A stretch of DNA of 64,000 bases from Enterococcus sp. 9E7_DIV0242. Its GTDB lineage: Bacteria; Bacillota; Bacilli; Lactobacillales; Enterococcaceae. The stretch covers positions 4,267,001-4,331,000 of the forward strand of contig NZ_CP147247.1 in the NCBI RefSeq assembly GCF_002140975.2. The letters run 5' to 3'. This document shows, piece by piece, positions 37,144 through 45,825 of the stretch; positions within the stretch are counted from its first letter, which is position 1, and each line of letters starts with the position of its first letter. The notes under the pieces are model-generated. The model did no database searches, had not been told where the DNA came from, and was given only the letters and a program-made list of their open reading frames with translations. A program made the position numbers and the translations under genes.

Positions 37144-37266
37144 GTGCAAAGGGAAAATTATTCATACATAGATACACATGAATTTGCTTATTGTCAAAAC
37201 TCTTATCAACTTAAAATAATAATTAGAGTTATAAGTGCATTAGGATCAGGAGGATTTGGGAGATGA
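37144..37266 (+). CDS. Possible 40-residue leader peptide coupled to the BspA-like gene
   Basis: GTG 37144 has GAGGAG five bases before it and opens a frame of 40 codons beginning VQRENYSYIDTHEF and ending LGSGGFGR. The frame stops with TGA at 37264-37266, which overlaps the ATG of the BspA-like gene (ATGA, 37263-37266). That gene has its own ribosome site (GGAGG inside the small ORF), so translational coupling is possible. No family was recognised, and the frame may be accidental; the good ribosome site and the exact overlap are the support. Confidence 0.4.
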   Translation: MQRENYSYIDTHEFAYCQNSYQLKIIIRVISALGSGGFGR

Positions 37267-40200
37267 AAAAAAAGAAGTTTCTATATGCAAGTCTGTTATT
37301 GTTGCTCAATTTAGCTGCGGTAAAAAATGGTTATGCAGTAGAACAATCAACAACGGAACAAGCAGTAATGAACAACAGGTTTGCGAATAGTGAGAGAAGT
37401 GACATAAATGCTTTGACAGATACCTTACTTTCAGGAAATTATGGGAGTGGTGTCGAAGAGGGGGAATGGACCTTTGATAGCGATACTGGCATATTGGTTT
37501 TGTCAGGCGGAAGGTTACCAACTGGAAGTAATAAGACTTGGGAAAAAACTATAAATAAATCAATTGTAAAAACGATCCGCTTTGAGAATGGGGTGAAAGC
37601 GAGTCGTGACATGGGCAGCTACTTCTCTATGTATAGAGAATTGGTTACAGTTGAAGGAGTACTGGATACAAGTGATACAACTAGCTTTGATTCTTTATTC
37701 TATTATTGCACAAAACTATCAAGTGTCGATTTAAGCAGCTTTGATACTGCAAAAGTAACGAATTTTAGATGGATGTTCATGTATTGTAGTGCTTTAACAA
37801 CTTTGGATGTTACGGGTTTTGATACTGGAAATGCCGAAAATATGGCACAAATGTTTTATGGGTGCAGCAGTTTGACTGCTCTTGATATCAGTAGTTTTGA
37901 TACTGGAAAAGTAACCAACATGACAGAGATGTTTAGGGATTGCAGTAACCTAATATCGCTTGATGTGAGCCATTTCACAACTGACAATGTGACTGGTATG
38001 GGTGGGATGTTTTTTAATTGTAGTTCTTTAAGTAGTCTAGATATTACGAATTTCAAAACAAGCAAAGTAACGAGTATGGCACAAATGTTTTATGGCTGTA
38101 ATAAAATTATGAGCCTTGATGCCAGCGGCTTTGATACGTCACAGGTCGTTAACATGTCTGGCATGTTTATAGCTTGCCGAGAACTTACAGTATTAGATGT
38201 TTCAAATTTTTCTACCAATAAAGTGACAAACATGAGTAGTATGTTCTACAACTGTTCGAAATTGGAAAAGTTGGAAATTGGTGGCTTTGATACCAGTAAT
38301 GTGACAACTATGAGTAGTATGTTTTTTGAATGTGCAAGCCTGACTGAAGTGAATACTGCAAATTTTGATACATCAAATGTGGTGGATATGAGTCAGATGT
38401 TTCGCGGGTGTAAAAGTCTATCAAAAATAGAAGTAGCCTCGTTTAATACAAACAAAGTGACAGATATGGCTTCTATGTTTCAGGACTGTTCCAGTGTTAC
38501 TGCTTTGGCAATTGAAGGATTCAATACAGAAAATGTCATAACAATGACCAATATGTTTTACAATTGTCAAAACGTGAAAAATTTAGATGTTACTGCGTTT
38601 AATACGGCAAAGACAACTGCAATGGACGGGCTGTTTGCCTTGTGCAGCAAGCTCGAAGCGATTGATGTCAGTCATTTTAATACTGAGAATGTGACGAATT
38701 TAAGTTATATGTTTGATAGCTGTAGTAGTTTGACAGAACTTGACATATTAAATTTTAATACTTCAAAGGCTGAAGGAATGAGAGGGATGTTTCGCAATTT
38801 GACCGTAGAAGAATTAGAGGTAGGGCATTTTGATACTGCGAATGTAAAGATGATGGACAGTATGTTCGAGGGGTGTATCAATGTGAAACAGTTAAACATC
38901 AGTGGCTTTAATACCGCAAAAGTTGAGAGAATGAATAAGATGTTTCTAAATTGTAAAAGCATAACCGAATTGGATGTCACTAATTTTGAAATGGGCCAAG
39001 TACGGTATGCTGAATATATGTTTGCTGGATGTGAAGCATTGACAACACTGGATTTCTCTAATAAAAATTGCGAGAATATTTTAAATGCGCAAGTAATGTT
39101 TGCTTCACTAACGGATTGTCTTGAACTAAATCTAACAAATACAAGATTTGAGAAAAATAGAGATTTTTCTTATATGTTCTCATTTAATCCTAAAATTACT
39201 GAATTAGATTTGGCTGGTTTTTCTACAAGCTATGCAACGAATATGGATAATATGTTCCAGCATAATCAGAGCTTGAAAACATTAGATCTTGCCTCTTTTG
39301 ATACAAGCTCAGTCGTTACAATGAGGTATATGTTTAGGTATTGTACAGCATTGACGGATTTAAATGTTACTTCGTTTGATACACGAAAAACGACACAAAT
39401 GCCGGCTATCTTTGCAAATTGTTCTAGTTTGAAACAATTGGATGTCAGTTCTTTTGATACAACTAATACGACAAACATGGACTATATGTTTCAAGGATGT
39501 AAGAGTTTAACTAGTTTAGATGTCGATCACTTCAATACAGAAAAAACATTGTATATGAGCTATATGTTTGCTGATCTTGATTTGAAAGAGCTGAAATTGC
39601 CCAACCTTAATAATAGAAATTCTAGATCTAATACTGGTGTATTTTCTAAAAGTGATTTTATAGAAGTAATAACTTTAGGAAAAGACATCCTCATGTATGA
39701 TTATATGTACTTGCGAGAGTTGCCTATTTCAGTTGACTATACTGCGTATTGGTATGATCAAGACAATGTTCAACTTTCTTCAACATCAGAGCTGGTTGCT
39801 TATCACAATGCAAATGGAAAAGAAAATACGTATCGAATTGGTTATATCTATACGTTGAATTTTGAGACCTATGGCGGAACGACGATACCAAGTCAAGATA
39901 TTTTAAATGATCCGAATATTGCTCAATATTGGACAGAACCGGCTGGGTCAGTGAAGGAGAATCATCAATTCCTTGGTTGGTACACCAGTCCGGAATACAC
40001 AGAAGTATTTGATTTTTCAAAGGAAGCAGTAAGATCTATGACAGCATATGCTAAATGGATCGAGGCCTATACAGTAGAAATTCCAGCAACGCTTTCCTTA
40101 AACGATGACACTGCGATTACTATTAAGGGAACCAATAGAGGGCTTGAAAAAACGTTGAAGGTTGTGTTGTCTAAAACTGAAAATGAGTTATCTGATGCCA

Positions 40201-40421
40201 ATGAGTTTATGCTAATGAATGAAGAAGATCCGGCAGTGACCTGTACGACACAATTGACTTGGGCTGACACTGGAGAATCTGAGACAGTGTTGATTGTGGA
40301 ACCAACGCAATTATTAGGTAGTGAGGTCGAAAAAACAGCGGCTATCGATTTCACTCTGCCAGTGAATCCTCAAGCTGGAAGATACAGCAATACACTGACA
40401 TTTAAGGTTACGTATAATTAA
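37263..40421 (+). CDS. BspA-like leucine-rich-repeat surface protein (DUF285 repeats)
   Basis: A 1052-residue exported protein. Signal peptide residues 1-25 (hydrophobic LLLLLNLAAV, cut after GYA). About 25 repeats of ~23 residues follow, from roughly residue 140 to 790, with the pattern FDT..VT.M..MF..C..L..L, typical of BspA/DUF285 adhesins. Then comes an InlB B-repeat-like unit (NFETYGGTTIP...FLGWYTSPEY...YAKW, ~860-930) and a C-terminal beta domain (~935-1052: VEIPATLSLNDD to AGRYSNTLTFKVTYN). No LPXTG, WxL or transmembrane anchor is seen at the C-terminus. The C-terminal domain resembles the small proteins encoded downstream. Probably an adhesin. Confidence 0.88.
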   Translation: MKKKKFLYASLLLLLNLAAVKNGYAVEQSTTEQAVMNNRFANSERSDINALTDTLLSGNYGSGVEEGEWTFDSDTGILVLSGGRLPTGSNKTWEKTINKSIVKTIRFENGVKASRDMGSYFSMYRELVTVEGVLDTSDTTSFDSLFYYCTKLSSVDLSSFDTAKVTNFRWMFMYCSALTTLDVTGFDTGNAENMAQMFYGCSSLTALDISSFDTGKVTNMTEMFRDCSNLISLDVSHFTTDNVTGMGGMFFNCSSLSSLDITNFKTSKVTSMAQMFYGCNKIMSLDASGFDTSQVVNMSGMFIACRELTVLDVSNFSTNKVTNMSSMFYNCSKLEKLEIGGFDTSNVTTMSSMFFECASLTEVNTANFDTSNVVDMSQMFRGCKSLSKIEVASFNTNKVTDMASMFQDCSSVTALAIEGFNTENVITMTNMFYNCQNVKNLDVTAFNTAKTTAMDGLFALCSKLEAIDVSHFNTENVTNLSYMFDSCSSLTELDILNFNTSKAEGMRGMFRNLTVEELEVGHFDTANVKMMDSMFEGCINVKQLNISGFNTAKVERMNKMFLNCKSITELDVTNFEMGQVRYAEYMFAGCEALTTLDFSNKNCENILNAQVMFASLTDCLELNLTNTRFEKNRDFSYMFSFNPKITELDLAGFSTSYATNMDNMFQHNQSLKTLDLASFDTSSVVTMRYMFRYCTALTDLNVTSFDTRKTTQMPAIFANCSSLKQLDVSSFDTTNTTNMDYMFQGCKSLTSLDVDHFNTEKTLYMSYMFADLDLKELKLPNLNNRNSRSNTGVFSKSDFIEVITLGKDILMYDYMYLRELPISVDYTAYWYDQDNVQLSSTSELVAYHNANGKENTYRIGYIYTLNFETYGGTTIPSQDILNDPNIAQYWTEPAGSVKENHQFLGWYTSPEYTEVFDFSKEAVRSMTAYAKWIEAYTVEIPATLSLNDDTAITIKGTNRGLEKTLKVVLSKTENELSDANEFMLMNEEDPAVTCTTQLTWADTGESETVLIVEPTQLLGSEVEKTAAIDFTLPVNPQAGRYSNTLTFKVTYN

Positions 40422-40431
40422 GGAGGTCACT

Positions 40432-40908
40432 ATGAAAAGAGGACGAATCATCCAAATACTGCTTATGGCTATTCTTATTTCCGGTGCGTCCATCTTCTAT
40501 TTTGGAAATGTGGGGGCGCAAGAAAAGGATATAGCCGCTTTGGAGACCGAAGGAGAAGCTTGGACTGGGAAAAAGGAGCAGGGAGCTAAGAAGGCTGCTG
40601 ATCGAATTGCTATCCCTGGTTTTGAATCTCTGACGCTTAAAGCAGATACAAAAGAACAAGCGGTGAATTTTTATAATCCGGAGCAAAACGTCTGTTATTT
40701 CAAATTAACATTATCTGTGGGTGAAACAACCTTATGGGAGTCAAAGCTAATAGAGCCTGGCTACGGTATCTATAACATTGAGTTGAATCAACCCCTTTCA
40801 GCAGGTGAATACCCTGAAGCTGTACTGAAATATGAATGTTACACCATAGAAGAGACGCCTTCACCGCTTAACGGCTCTGAAATAGAATGCTTACTTTTAG
40901 TCATCTGA
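40432..40908 (+). CDS. Small exported protein of unknown function, BspA-like operon
   Basis: A 158-residue protein with an N-terminal hydrophobic segment (IIQILLMAILISGASIFYF, residues 6-24) that is either a signal peptide or a membrane anchor. After a charged linker a beta-rich domain follows (IAIPGFESLTLKADTKEQ to SAGEYPEAVLKYECYT). It resembles small proteins found beside BspA- and Ig-like surface proteins in Firmicutes, but has no known role. It starts 10 bp after the large protein with AAGGAGGTCACT. Its G-Y closing pattern recalls the C-terminal domain of the large protein. Cys residues at ~88, ~134 and ~153 could allow a disulfide. Confidence 0.65.
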   Translation: MKRGRIIQILLMAILISGASIFYFGNVGAQEKDIAALETEGEAWTGKKEQGAKKAADRIAIPGFESLTLKADTKEQAVNFYNPEQNVCYFKLTLSVGETTLWESKLIEPGYGIYNIELNQPLSAGEYPEAVLKYECYTIEETPSPLNGSEIECLLLVI

Positions 40909-40927
40909 GCGATTGAGGAGGATAGAG

Positions 40928-41410
40928 ATGAAGAAGATATGGATAAAAAGAATAATTATAGCATTAGTAATGACTGTAGTATGCTGCTGTTTTGGTCAGG
41001 AAGCGCTGGCTAATAGACAGACAAAGGTGAGCTATGATCATGCTAGTAGCTATACATTGATTATTCCAGCAAAAGTGCAATTAAGCTTCTCAGAAACTAC
41101 AGAATTAGTACTTAGTACGGTCAATCGGAATCTGTCACCAAGCAGTGAAGTAGAGGTCAGACTGATCGATGGATTAACAGCGGATGGAGAAATAACCCTT
41201 AGTCGAGAGAATGCATCAGAAGGGAAGCTAGTGAGTTCGATCAAAACAGCAGGCAATGATGTAACAAGTGCTAATCGAGTAGTGGGAAGCTTCAAGGGCT
41301 TTGTTGCGGAGGAAACACCGATAAGTGTCATTGATCTGGGGATTCCTCAAGGAAACAAATTAGCGGGTGACTATAAAACAGAACTTGTTTTTTCCGCATC
41401 CTACAAATAG
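40928..41410 (+). CDS. Small secreted beta-domain protein, related to the C-terminus of the BspA-like protein
   Basis: A 160-residue secreted protein. The signal peptide (KKIWIKRIIIALVMTVVCCC, cut after EALA at ~28) is followed by one beta domain running from YTLIIPAKVQLSFSE to LAGDYKTELVFSASYK. This mirrors the end of the BspA-like protein (IPATLSLNDD...AGRYSNTLTFKVTYN): the same IPA start, similar spacing, the same G-Y-x-x-x-L-x-F ending. ATG 40928 with AGGAGG six bases upstream is preferred to TTG 40913. No anchor motif. Likely a partner subunit of the large protein. Confidence 0.65.
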   Translation: MKKIWIKRIIIALVMTVVCCCFGQEALANRQTKVSYDHASSYTLIIPAKVQLSFSETTELVLSTVNRNLSPSSEVEVRLIDGLTADGEITLSRENASEGKLVSSIKTAGNDVTSANRVVGSFKGFVAEETPISVIDLGIPQGNKLAGDYKTELVFSASYK

Positions 41411-41439
41411 AAAACAGAGAGCGAAGGGGAAGAGCTTAC

Positions 41440-41883
41440 ATGAAGAAGAAGGTAATCGCAAGCAGCATTCTGCTGTTCGGCATGCTTGCTTTCCAACCGA
41501 CTACAGTGGCGGCTGAAACGACAGAAGTTTCAGCTAACTGTCCGAGTGATTACGTAGTGATGATTCCGCCTGATCAAGTAATTACGGAACGACAAGCAGA
41601 GATTGGGGAAGTTTCTATCTACGGAACAATCGAGCCTGGAAAGATAATTCGACTGACAACAACATCGGACGAATTTATACATGAAAATGGAGTGAATAAA
41701 GTCCCTTTTATAGTCAAAAGTAATAATGTACTTTGGACAGAGGACACTTGGAATGAGGCTGAGCTGATACAAGGGCAGGAAAAATCAGTTACCTTAGGGA
41801 TTGAAATCGGGGAAATGAATTGGCTATTTGCTAAACCAGGCAGCTATAGAGCGAAAATCATTTATAAAACAAAAATTGAATAG
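41440..41883 (+). CDS. Small secreted beta-domain protein, last gene of the BspA-like operon
   Basis: A 147-residue secreted protein: signal peptide MKKKVIASSILLFGMLAFQP cut after VAA (~25), then one beta-rich domain from YVVMIPPDQVITERQAEIG to KPGSYRAKIIYKTKIE. The IPP opening and G-Y closing again follow the pattern of its operon neighbours. It contains a WTEDTW segment but not the paired WxL motifs of WxL cell-wall proteins. GAAGGGGAAGAGC precedes the ATG and a strong terminator follows. Function unknown. Confidence 0.62.
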   Translation: MKKKVIASSILLFGMLAFQPTTVAAETTEVSANCPSDYVVMIPPDQVITERQAEIGEVSIYGTIEPGKIIRLTTTSDEFIHENGVNKVPFIVKSNNVLWTEDTWNEAELIQGQEKSVTLGIEIGEMNWLFAKPGSYRAKIIYKTKIE

Positions 41884-41912
41884 ATGGGCCCACTTTTTTG
41901 TATAAGGGGTGA

Positions 41913-41953
41913 AAGCTTTGGTAATCGTTTAGAAGATTCCAAAGCTTTTTTTT
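41913..41953 (+). terminator. Terminator of the BspA-like operon
   Basis: AAGCTTTGG pairs with CCAAAGCTT around an 18-nt loop and is followed by a run of T. The next ~300 bp up to 42254 hold no gene; a TATAAT at 42180-42185 may be the -10 box of the following gene. Confidence 0.88.
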
Positions 41954-42253
41954 CGGTTAAAGGATCGTAAAAATTCTGTGGGAGAAATTCACCAGTACGA
42001 ATACAGGCAAGGGCTTCTAAAGCGAAATCAGCTAACTGGAAAAGCTGGCTTCTTCCTAAAAGGAGCTTAATAGCTTTGTATGTACTGTTCCGTCAAAAAG
42101 GTCAGATAATCTGTAGAAGGCGTTTGTATCTTTCCATTTTTCTTTTTAAAGGTTTGGAAAAAAGAAACTCAAAAATATTTATAATAATAAATGACTTCTT
42201 AAAGAAAGTGTTCTTTGAGTCTTGAAAAATGAATAAAAATGGAGGGAACTATA

Positions 42254-42610
42254 GTGAAAAAATGGTGCGGATTGTGGAATTCTATGGCTTTTGAGCAGAA
42301 CGATAGCCGCTCAGAAGCTGGGAATCCCTTATCAGACTATGCGAAAGAGCTTTGTCAAAAAGCGAATGAACTCGTTCTTACAATCAACGGAGAAAATTTT
42401 TACGAGATATTGCCTCAACTAATGAGACTTGATGCCAAACTTCGTCTGGTAAAGTTTTATATTTCCAGTCGTGGGTTACTTAATGAGCTTTCCGATCAAG
42501 AAATCGTTGCACTTATCGATAAAGAGTACAAGACGGCTCATTTTGAAAAAATACTAAATTTCAATCGGATGGCAGAAGCCGAAGATTCTGTTCTTTTTCA
42601 AATTAGCTAG
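42254..42610 (+). CDS. Small cytoplasmic protein of unknown function
   Basis: A 118-residue, mostly helical protein starting VKKWCGLWNSMAFEQ. GTG 42254 is chosen because GGAGGG lies seven bases upstream; the frame is also open from ATG 42239, which would place the ribosome site inside the coding sequence. Segments such as LSDYAKELCQKANELVLTI and LPQLMRLDAKLRLVKFYI are amphipathic. No family was recognised. It stands between the BspA-like operon and a convergent Mga-like regulator, with its own terminator. Confidence 0.6.
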   Translation: MKKWCGLWNSMAFEQNDSRSEAGNPLSDYAKELCQKANELVLTINGENFYEILPQLMRLDAKLRLVKFYISSRGLLNELSDQEIVALIDKEYKTAHFEKILNFNRMAEAEDSVLFQIS

Positions 42611-42621
42611 CTGGGAAAAAG

Positions 42622-42653
42622 GCTGTTGCAGAAAAAATGCAACAGCTTTTTTT
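42622..42653. terminator. Bidirectional terminator
   Basis: GCTGTTGCA and TGCAACAGC form a perfect 9-bp stem; a T-run follows on the plus side and a shorter one on the minus side. It serves the convergent genes at 42254 (plus) and 42664 (minus). Confidence 0.88.
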
Positions 42654-42663
42654 CTATTTTCTA

Positions 42664-44082
42664 TCAAAGAAATGTGCAGGCTAAAAGCTTTTGCAGCTCT
42701 TTTGTTTCAGGAGGGAAATCGATGAACAGAGAACGGATCGCTACTTGACACTCTTTTGGTAGATAAGCATTTTTGTCAATAACGAATAAGGTTTCGTTTA
42801 TTTTTTCGTTCTCTTTTTTTGCCTCCAATAGATTGGAATGGATAGAGAAACGGATCGTTTGAGGAAGAAAATCCTGAATCATCATCTTTGTGATATGGCT
42901 GTCCATGCTATTTTCTGAGATCAAGGCAATCGTTGAGACCTGTTTTTTGAGTATAAACGGGCTGAGACGACAGCACAGAACCTGGATATGCTTTGTTGTG
43001 ATATGCAGGCCGTAAGTGTTCCACTTTTGGATGATGCACGCCACTTTACTGTAGATGCCGGTATCTGTTCTGCCAACACGTAAGTATTCTGTTGAAATCA
43101 AAGGATGTAAATCTAAGGTTATGTCTTTCAAAAAAATAAAAATGGCAGACAGAAACCACTCTTTTTCTGTAAGCTTTATAGAGAACGATTCTTCGAATAA
43201 ATCTGTTAGACGGTGAACACTTGGATCATTCAAAAAATTCTCTTGATATGCTGCTAATGTTTCAGGTGCCATGGTCTGATCGAAGACGTGCGTATTAATG
43301 ATCATTAAAGATAGCAGTGAAAATAAATACTCTACATCAAACTGATCTCCCCAAACAGGCTGGAAATGCTCTTTGATTGCCTCTTCAAAAGCAACAGGTC
43401 GCAAATAACTACGAATAGATTCTAGGGTTTCAGATGGGAAATACAAACATCCTTTAGGCATATTTTGAGCAGTGGTTGTTTGAAGCAAAGCGGTGAAAAA
43501 TTGCTTTTCACTATTGGAAAAAGTAATTGATAGACTGGTTTCTACAGCTTGAAGAGCGATTAACGACTTTTCTGTAATTGTTTTGTCAAAAGCAATTAGA
43601 TCTAAACCGAATTGTCTGGTTAGAACGGAGACTAAAAAACGAATCTTGATTAAATCTCCTGTTATTTGATTATCTGAAATCGTTAAACCAAGCTCTTTTA
43701 GAAATTTTTCTACGGTTGCTCTGAGAAGATACCCTTTTGATACAGAGATAAATTGCTCATCGATGAACTCAATGTACTTTTTTTCAAAAGGTTGTAGAAA
43801 GTAAGTCAGGGCTTTTAAAAAGAGTGATTGTGCATATATCTTTTTGCCGAGAATTTCTCGATTTCCTTCAGTAAATGGATCGATTCGAAAATCTCCGGAG
43901 CTGTTTTCTAAAATGGTTATATGTAAGGTATTACGCAGATAATTGATATCATTTGCGACTGTGACAGGTGTGCACTTTAGATGAGCGGCGATGCTCATAG
44001 GACTAACATATTCTTCGCCTAATAACAGATCAGTTAGTTCGACTGCCCTTAACAGATTTTTTTCTATGTAGGTATAGATCAT
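42664..44082 (-). CDS. Mga-like helix-turn-helix transcriptional regulator (second copy)
   Basis: A 472-residue protein of the same general class as the regulator at 33755-35266: N-terminal HTH (MSIAAHLKCTPVTVANDINY, residues ~28-47) and a long helical PRD-like region, with an EIIB-like end (ISENSMDSHITKMMIQDFL...). Sequence similarity to the other copy is low apart from the layout. It sits beyond the BspA-like operon on the minus strand. ATG 44082 is preceded by GGTGAGCCGCGA on its strand. Target genes unknown; it may control the nearby surface locus. Confidence 0.72.
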   Translation of the reverse strand: MIYTYIEKNLLRAVELTDLLLGEEYVSPMSIAAHLKCTPVTVANDINYLRNTLHITILENSSGDFRIDPFTEGNREILGKKIYAQSLFLKALTYFLQPFEKKYIEFIDEQFISVSKGYLLRATVEKFLKELGLTISDNQITGDLIKIRFLVSVLTRQFGLDLIAFDKTITEKSLIALQAVETSLSITFSNSEKQFFTALLQTTTAQNMPKGCLYFPSETLESIRSYLRPVAFEEAIKEHFQPVWGDQFDVEYLFSLLSLMIINTHVFDQTMAPETLAAYQENFLNDPSVHRLTDLFEESFSIKLTEKEWFLSAIFIFLKDITLDLHPLISTEYLRVGRTDTGIYSKVACIIQKWNTYGLHITTKHIQVLCCRLSPFILKKQVSTIALISENSMDSHITKMMIQDFLPQTIRFSIHSNLLEAKKENEKINETLFVIDKNAYLPKECQVAIRSLFIDFPPETKELQKLLACTFL

Positions 44083-44350
44083 TCGCGGCTCACCCGCTCC
44101 ATAAGTGGGTTACTCCATTGCAGCCACTGAAAAAGAGAAGGGCTAGCCGTTATGTGAGCTAACTGTTTTAGCTTTTGCTTTATGGTAATCCCGTACGGGT
44201 AAACATCAGTCATATGGTAATCGTCCTTTCCGTTCTATTTTTTGACTCAAAAAAGATTTTAATGGAAAAGCTAGGTAATTGTAAAGCAATTATCTGTAAA
44301 GGGATTTTGAATTTATCCTTTTTTAATAAACGATCAATTTCTGAAAAAAC
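44083..44350. promoter_or_regulatory. Leader of the second Mga-like gene, with repeat and palindrome
   Basis: TATGGTAATC occurs twice, at 44181-44190 and 44213-44222, 32 bp (three helical turns) apart. The first copy runs into the perfect palindrome CCCGTACGGG (44190-44199). This arrangement suggests a regulator-binding region for the minus-strand gene. An open frame at 44175-44396 looks non-coding. Confidence 0.35.
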
Positions 44351-44354
44351 AATG

Positions 44355-44402
44355 AAAGAATCAGAAGTATTTGTTGTGTGGCTCAAATACTTCTGATTCT
44401 TT
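44355..44402. terminator. Terminator at the end of gntK
   Basis: AAAGAATCAGAAGTATTT and AAATACTTCTGATTCTTT form a perfect 18-bp stem. The right arm includes the stop codon of the minus-strand gene at 44401, so the terminator overlaps the coding end. Confidence 0.85.
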
Positions 44403-45825
44403 ATAAATGGCGGTTTTCATAAGTAATGACTGAGTGTATAAAATGCTGATAAACGGATTGATACAGCTGAACCTGCTCATTATCTTTTTTTATAAGTTTA
44501 AAGGAAGGGGTGGATGATGTCTTAAGATCAGTCTCTTGCAATCCTAATAATCCGAATCCCGGTTCGTTATGCGCAGAGAGCAAGCAATCTTTTCCAAGAA
44601 TATTTGCAGTTAGCTGTGTCAGCTCCGTGTGTCTGAAAACACCGCCGTTGATTGAGACCTCTTCATCTGAAATTTCAACAGTCTCCATAATCATTTTCAG
44701 ATTCAAAATCATCCCTTCGACAGCTGCGCGAATGAACTCTGAGCGGCGATGCGTCATGGTGATTCCTTGATAAGAGCCTTTAACAAAAGGATTCCACATA
44801 GGTGCTCGTTCTCCGTTAATAAAAGGCAGGAACTGTAATCCATTCGCTCCTGGTGAGGTGCTGCTCAGTACGTTGCCTAGCTGGTCGAAAAGCGTGGTCG
44901 AATCATCAAAGAATAGGTTACTGACCCATTCTAAAACAGCACCACCATTATTCGTAGGTCCCCCGCAGACCCAAAGATTTTCAGCCAAATAATAGCAGAA
45001 GGTTTTTCCATTCGGGTCCAATTCACGCTTTGTTGAAAGCTTTCGAACGGCGCCGCTTGTACCAAGTGTAACACTGGTATGAAGGCCAGTATTCAAATAT
45101 CCTGCTAAAGCGGCAAGACACCCATCGCTTGCACCAATCAATAATTGGGTGTGGCTGTTTAAACCAAGTGCTTGTTTGCGGTGCTCTTCAATAGGGAGAA
45201 CCGCATCGGTATCTACCAGTTGAGCAAGCTGGGTCCTGTTTACAGCTAAGAATGCTAGGATTTCGTCATCCCAATCAAGTGTAGAGCTATTAAACAAGCC
45301 TGTTGCAGAAGCTGTAGAATAATCCAAGATGTATTCTCCTGTGAAATAATCAGCAATCAATTCTTTCAAGCCGATCCATTGTTTGACTGGTAAAGGAAAG
45401 GGATGTGTTTCTTTGATCCATAAAAGCTTGGAAAAAGGTGACATATAATGGATCGGGGTTCCAGTCTTTTCATAAACCAGAGAGCTGAAAGCTGTTTTTC
45501 TAAAAGTGTCGATGGTACTTGCTGCTTGCTGATCTGACCATATCAGAATATCCCCATAGCCTTGGTCAAATACAGGGAGTAGACTGTGCATTGCAGTGCT
45601 CAAGGCAATAAAATCGATTGTCCTTTTTGTCTCTTCATTTAGAGCAAGTAGGACGGTATGCAATGTTTCTAGCAATTCCTCAGGCTTTTGATACACTTTT
45701 CCATTGGCTTCCGTATAAGTTTTAATTCGGTGCTCCTGTCGGTGGATCAGCTGGGCACCTTGGTAGAGGAACAGCTTGATTGCAGTCGTTCCGACATCAA
45801 TGGTCAACGTTGTATGAGTTGTCAT
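44401..45825 (-). CDS. gntK: Gluconokinase (FGGY family)
   Basis: A 474-residue sugar kinase of the FGGY family, most like gluconokinases, which make 6-phosphogluconate from gluconate. Nucleotide and sugar motifs: IDVGTTAIKLFLY at the N-terminus, STAMHSLLPVF, IGASDGCLAALAGY, TLGTSGAVRKLS and NGGVFRHTELTQ. It overlaps the dehydrogenase gene by 4 bp, so the two steps gluconate to 6-phosphogluconate to ribulose-5-phosphate are encoded together. The FGGY family covers several sugars; the paired 6-phosphogluconate dehydrogenase makes gluconate the best guess. Confidence 0.87.
   Translation of the reverse strand: MTTHTTLTIDVGTTAIKLFLYQGAQLIHRQEHRIKTYTEANGKVYQKPEELLETLHTVLLALNEETKRTIDFIALSTAMHSLLPVFDQGYGDILIWSDQQAASTIDTFRKTAFSSLVYEKTGTPIHYMSPFSKLLWIKETHPFPLPVKQWIGLKELIADYFTGEYILDYSTASATGLFNSSTLDWDDEILAFLAVNRTQLAQLVDTDAVLPIEEHRKQALGLNSHTQLLIGASDGCLAALAGYLNTGLHTSVTLGTSGAVRKLSTKRELDPNGKTFCYYLAENLWVCGGPTNNGGAVLEWVSNLFFDDSTTLFDQLGNVLSSTSPGANGLQFLPFINGERAPMWNPFVKGSYQGITMTHRRSEFIRAAVEGMILNLKMIMETVEISDEEVSINGGVFRHTELTQLTANILGKDCLLSAHNEPGFGLLGLQETDLKTSSTPSFKLIKKDNEQVQLYQSVYQHFIHSVITYENRHL

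Noticed and set aside
37700..39560. Repetitive DNA resembling a tandem array
   Set aside because: The repeats are the protein-level leucine-rich units of the BspA-like gene; codons diverge between units, so it is not a DNA-level repeat element.
37263..41883. LPXTG or WxL cell-wall anchoring motifs in the surface proteins
   Set aside because: No LPXTG, no positively charged C-terminal tail and no paired WxL motifs were found in any of the four proteins.
44175..44396. 73-codon plus-strand frame
   Set aside because: It lies over the repeat/palindrome leader and the gntK terminator, has no ribosome site, and its composition is that of AT-rich non-coding DNA.
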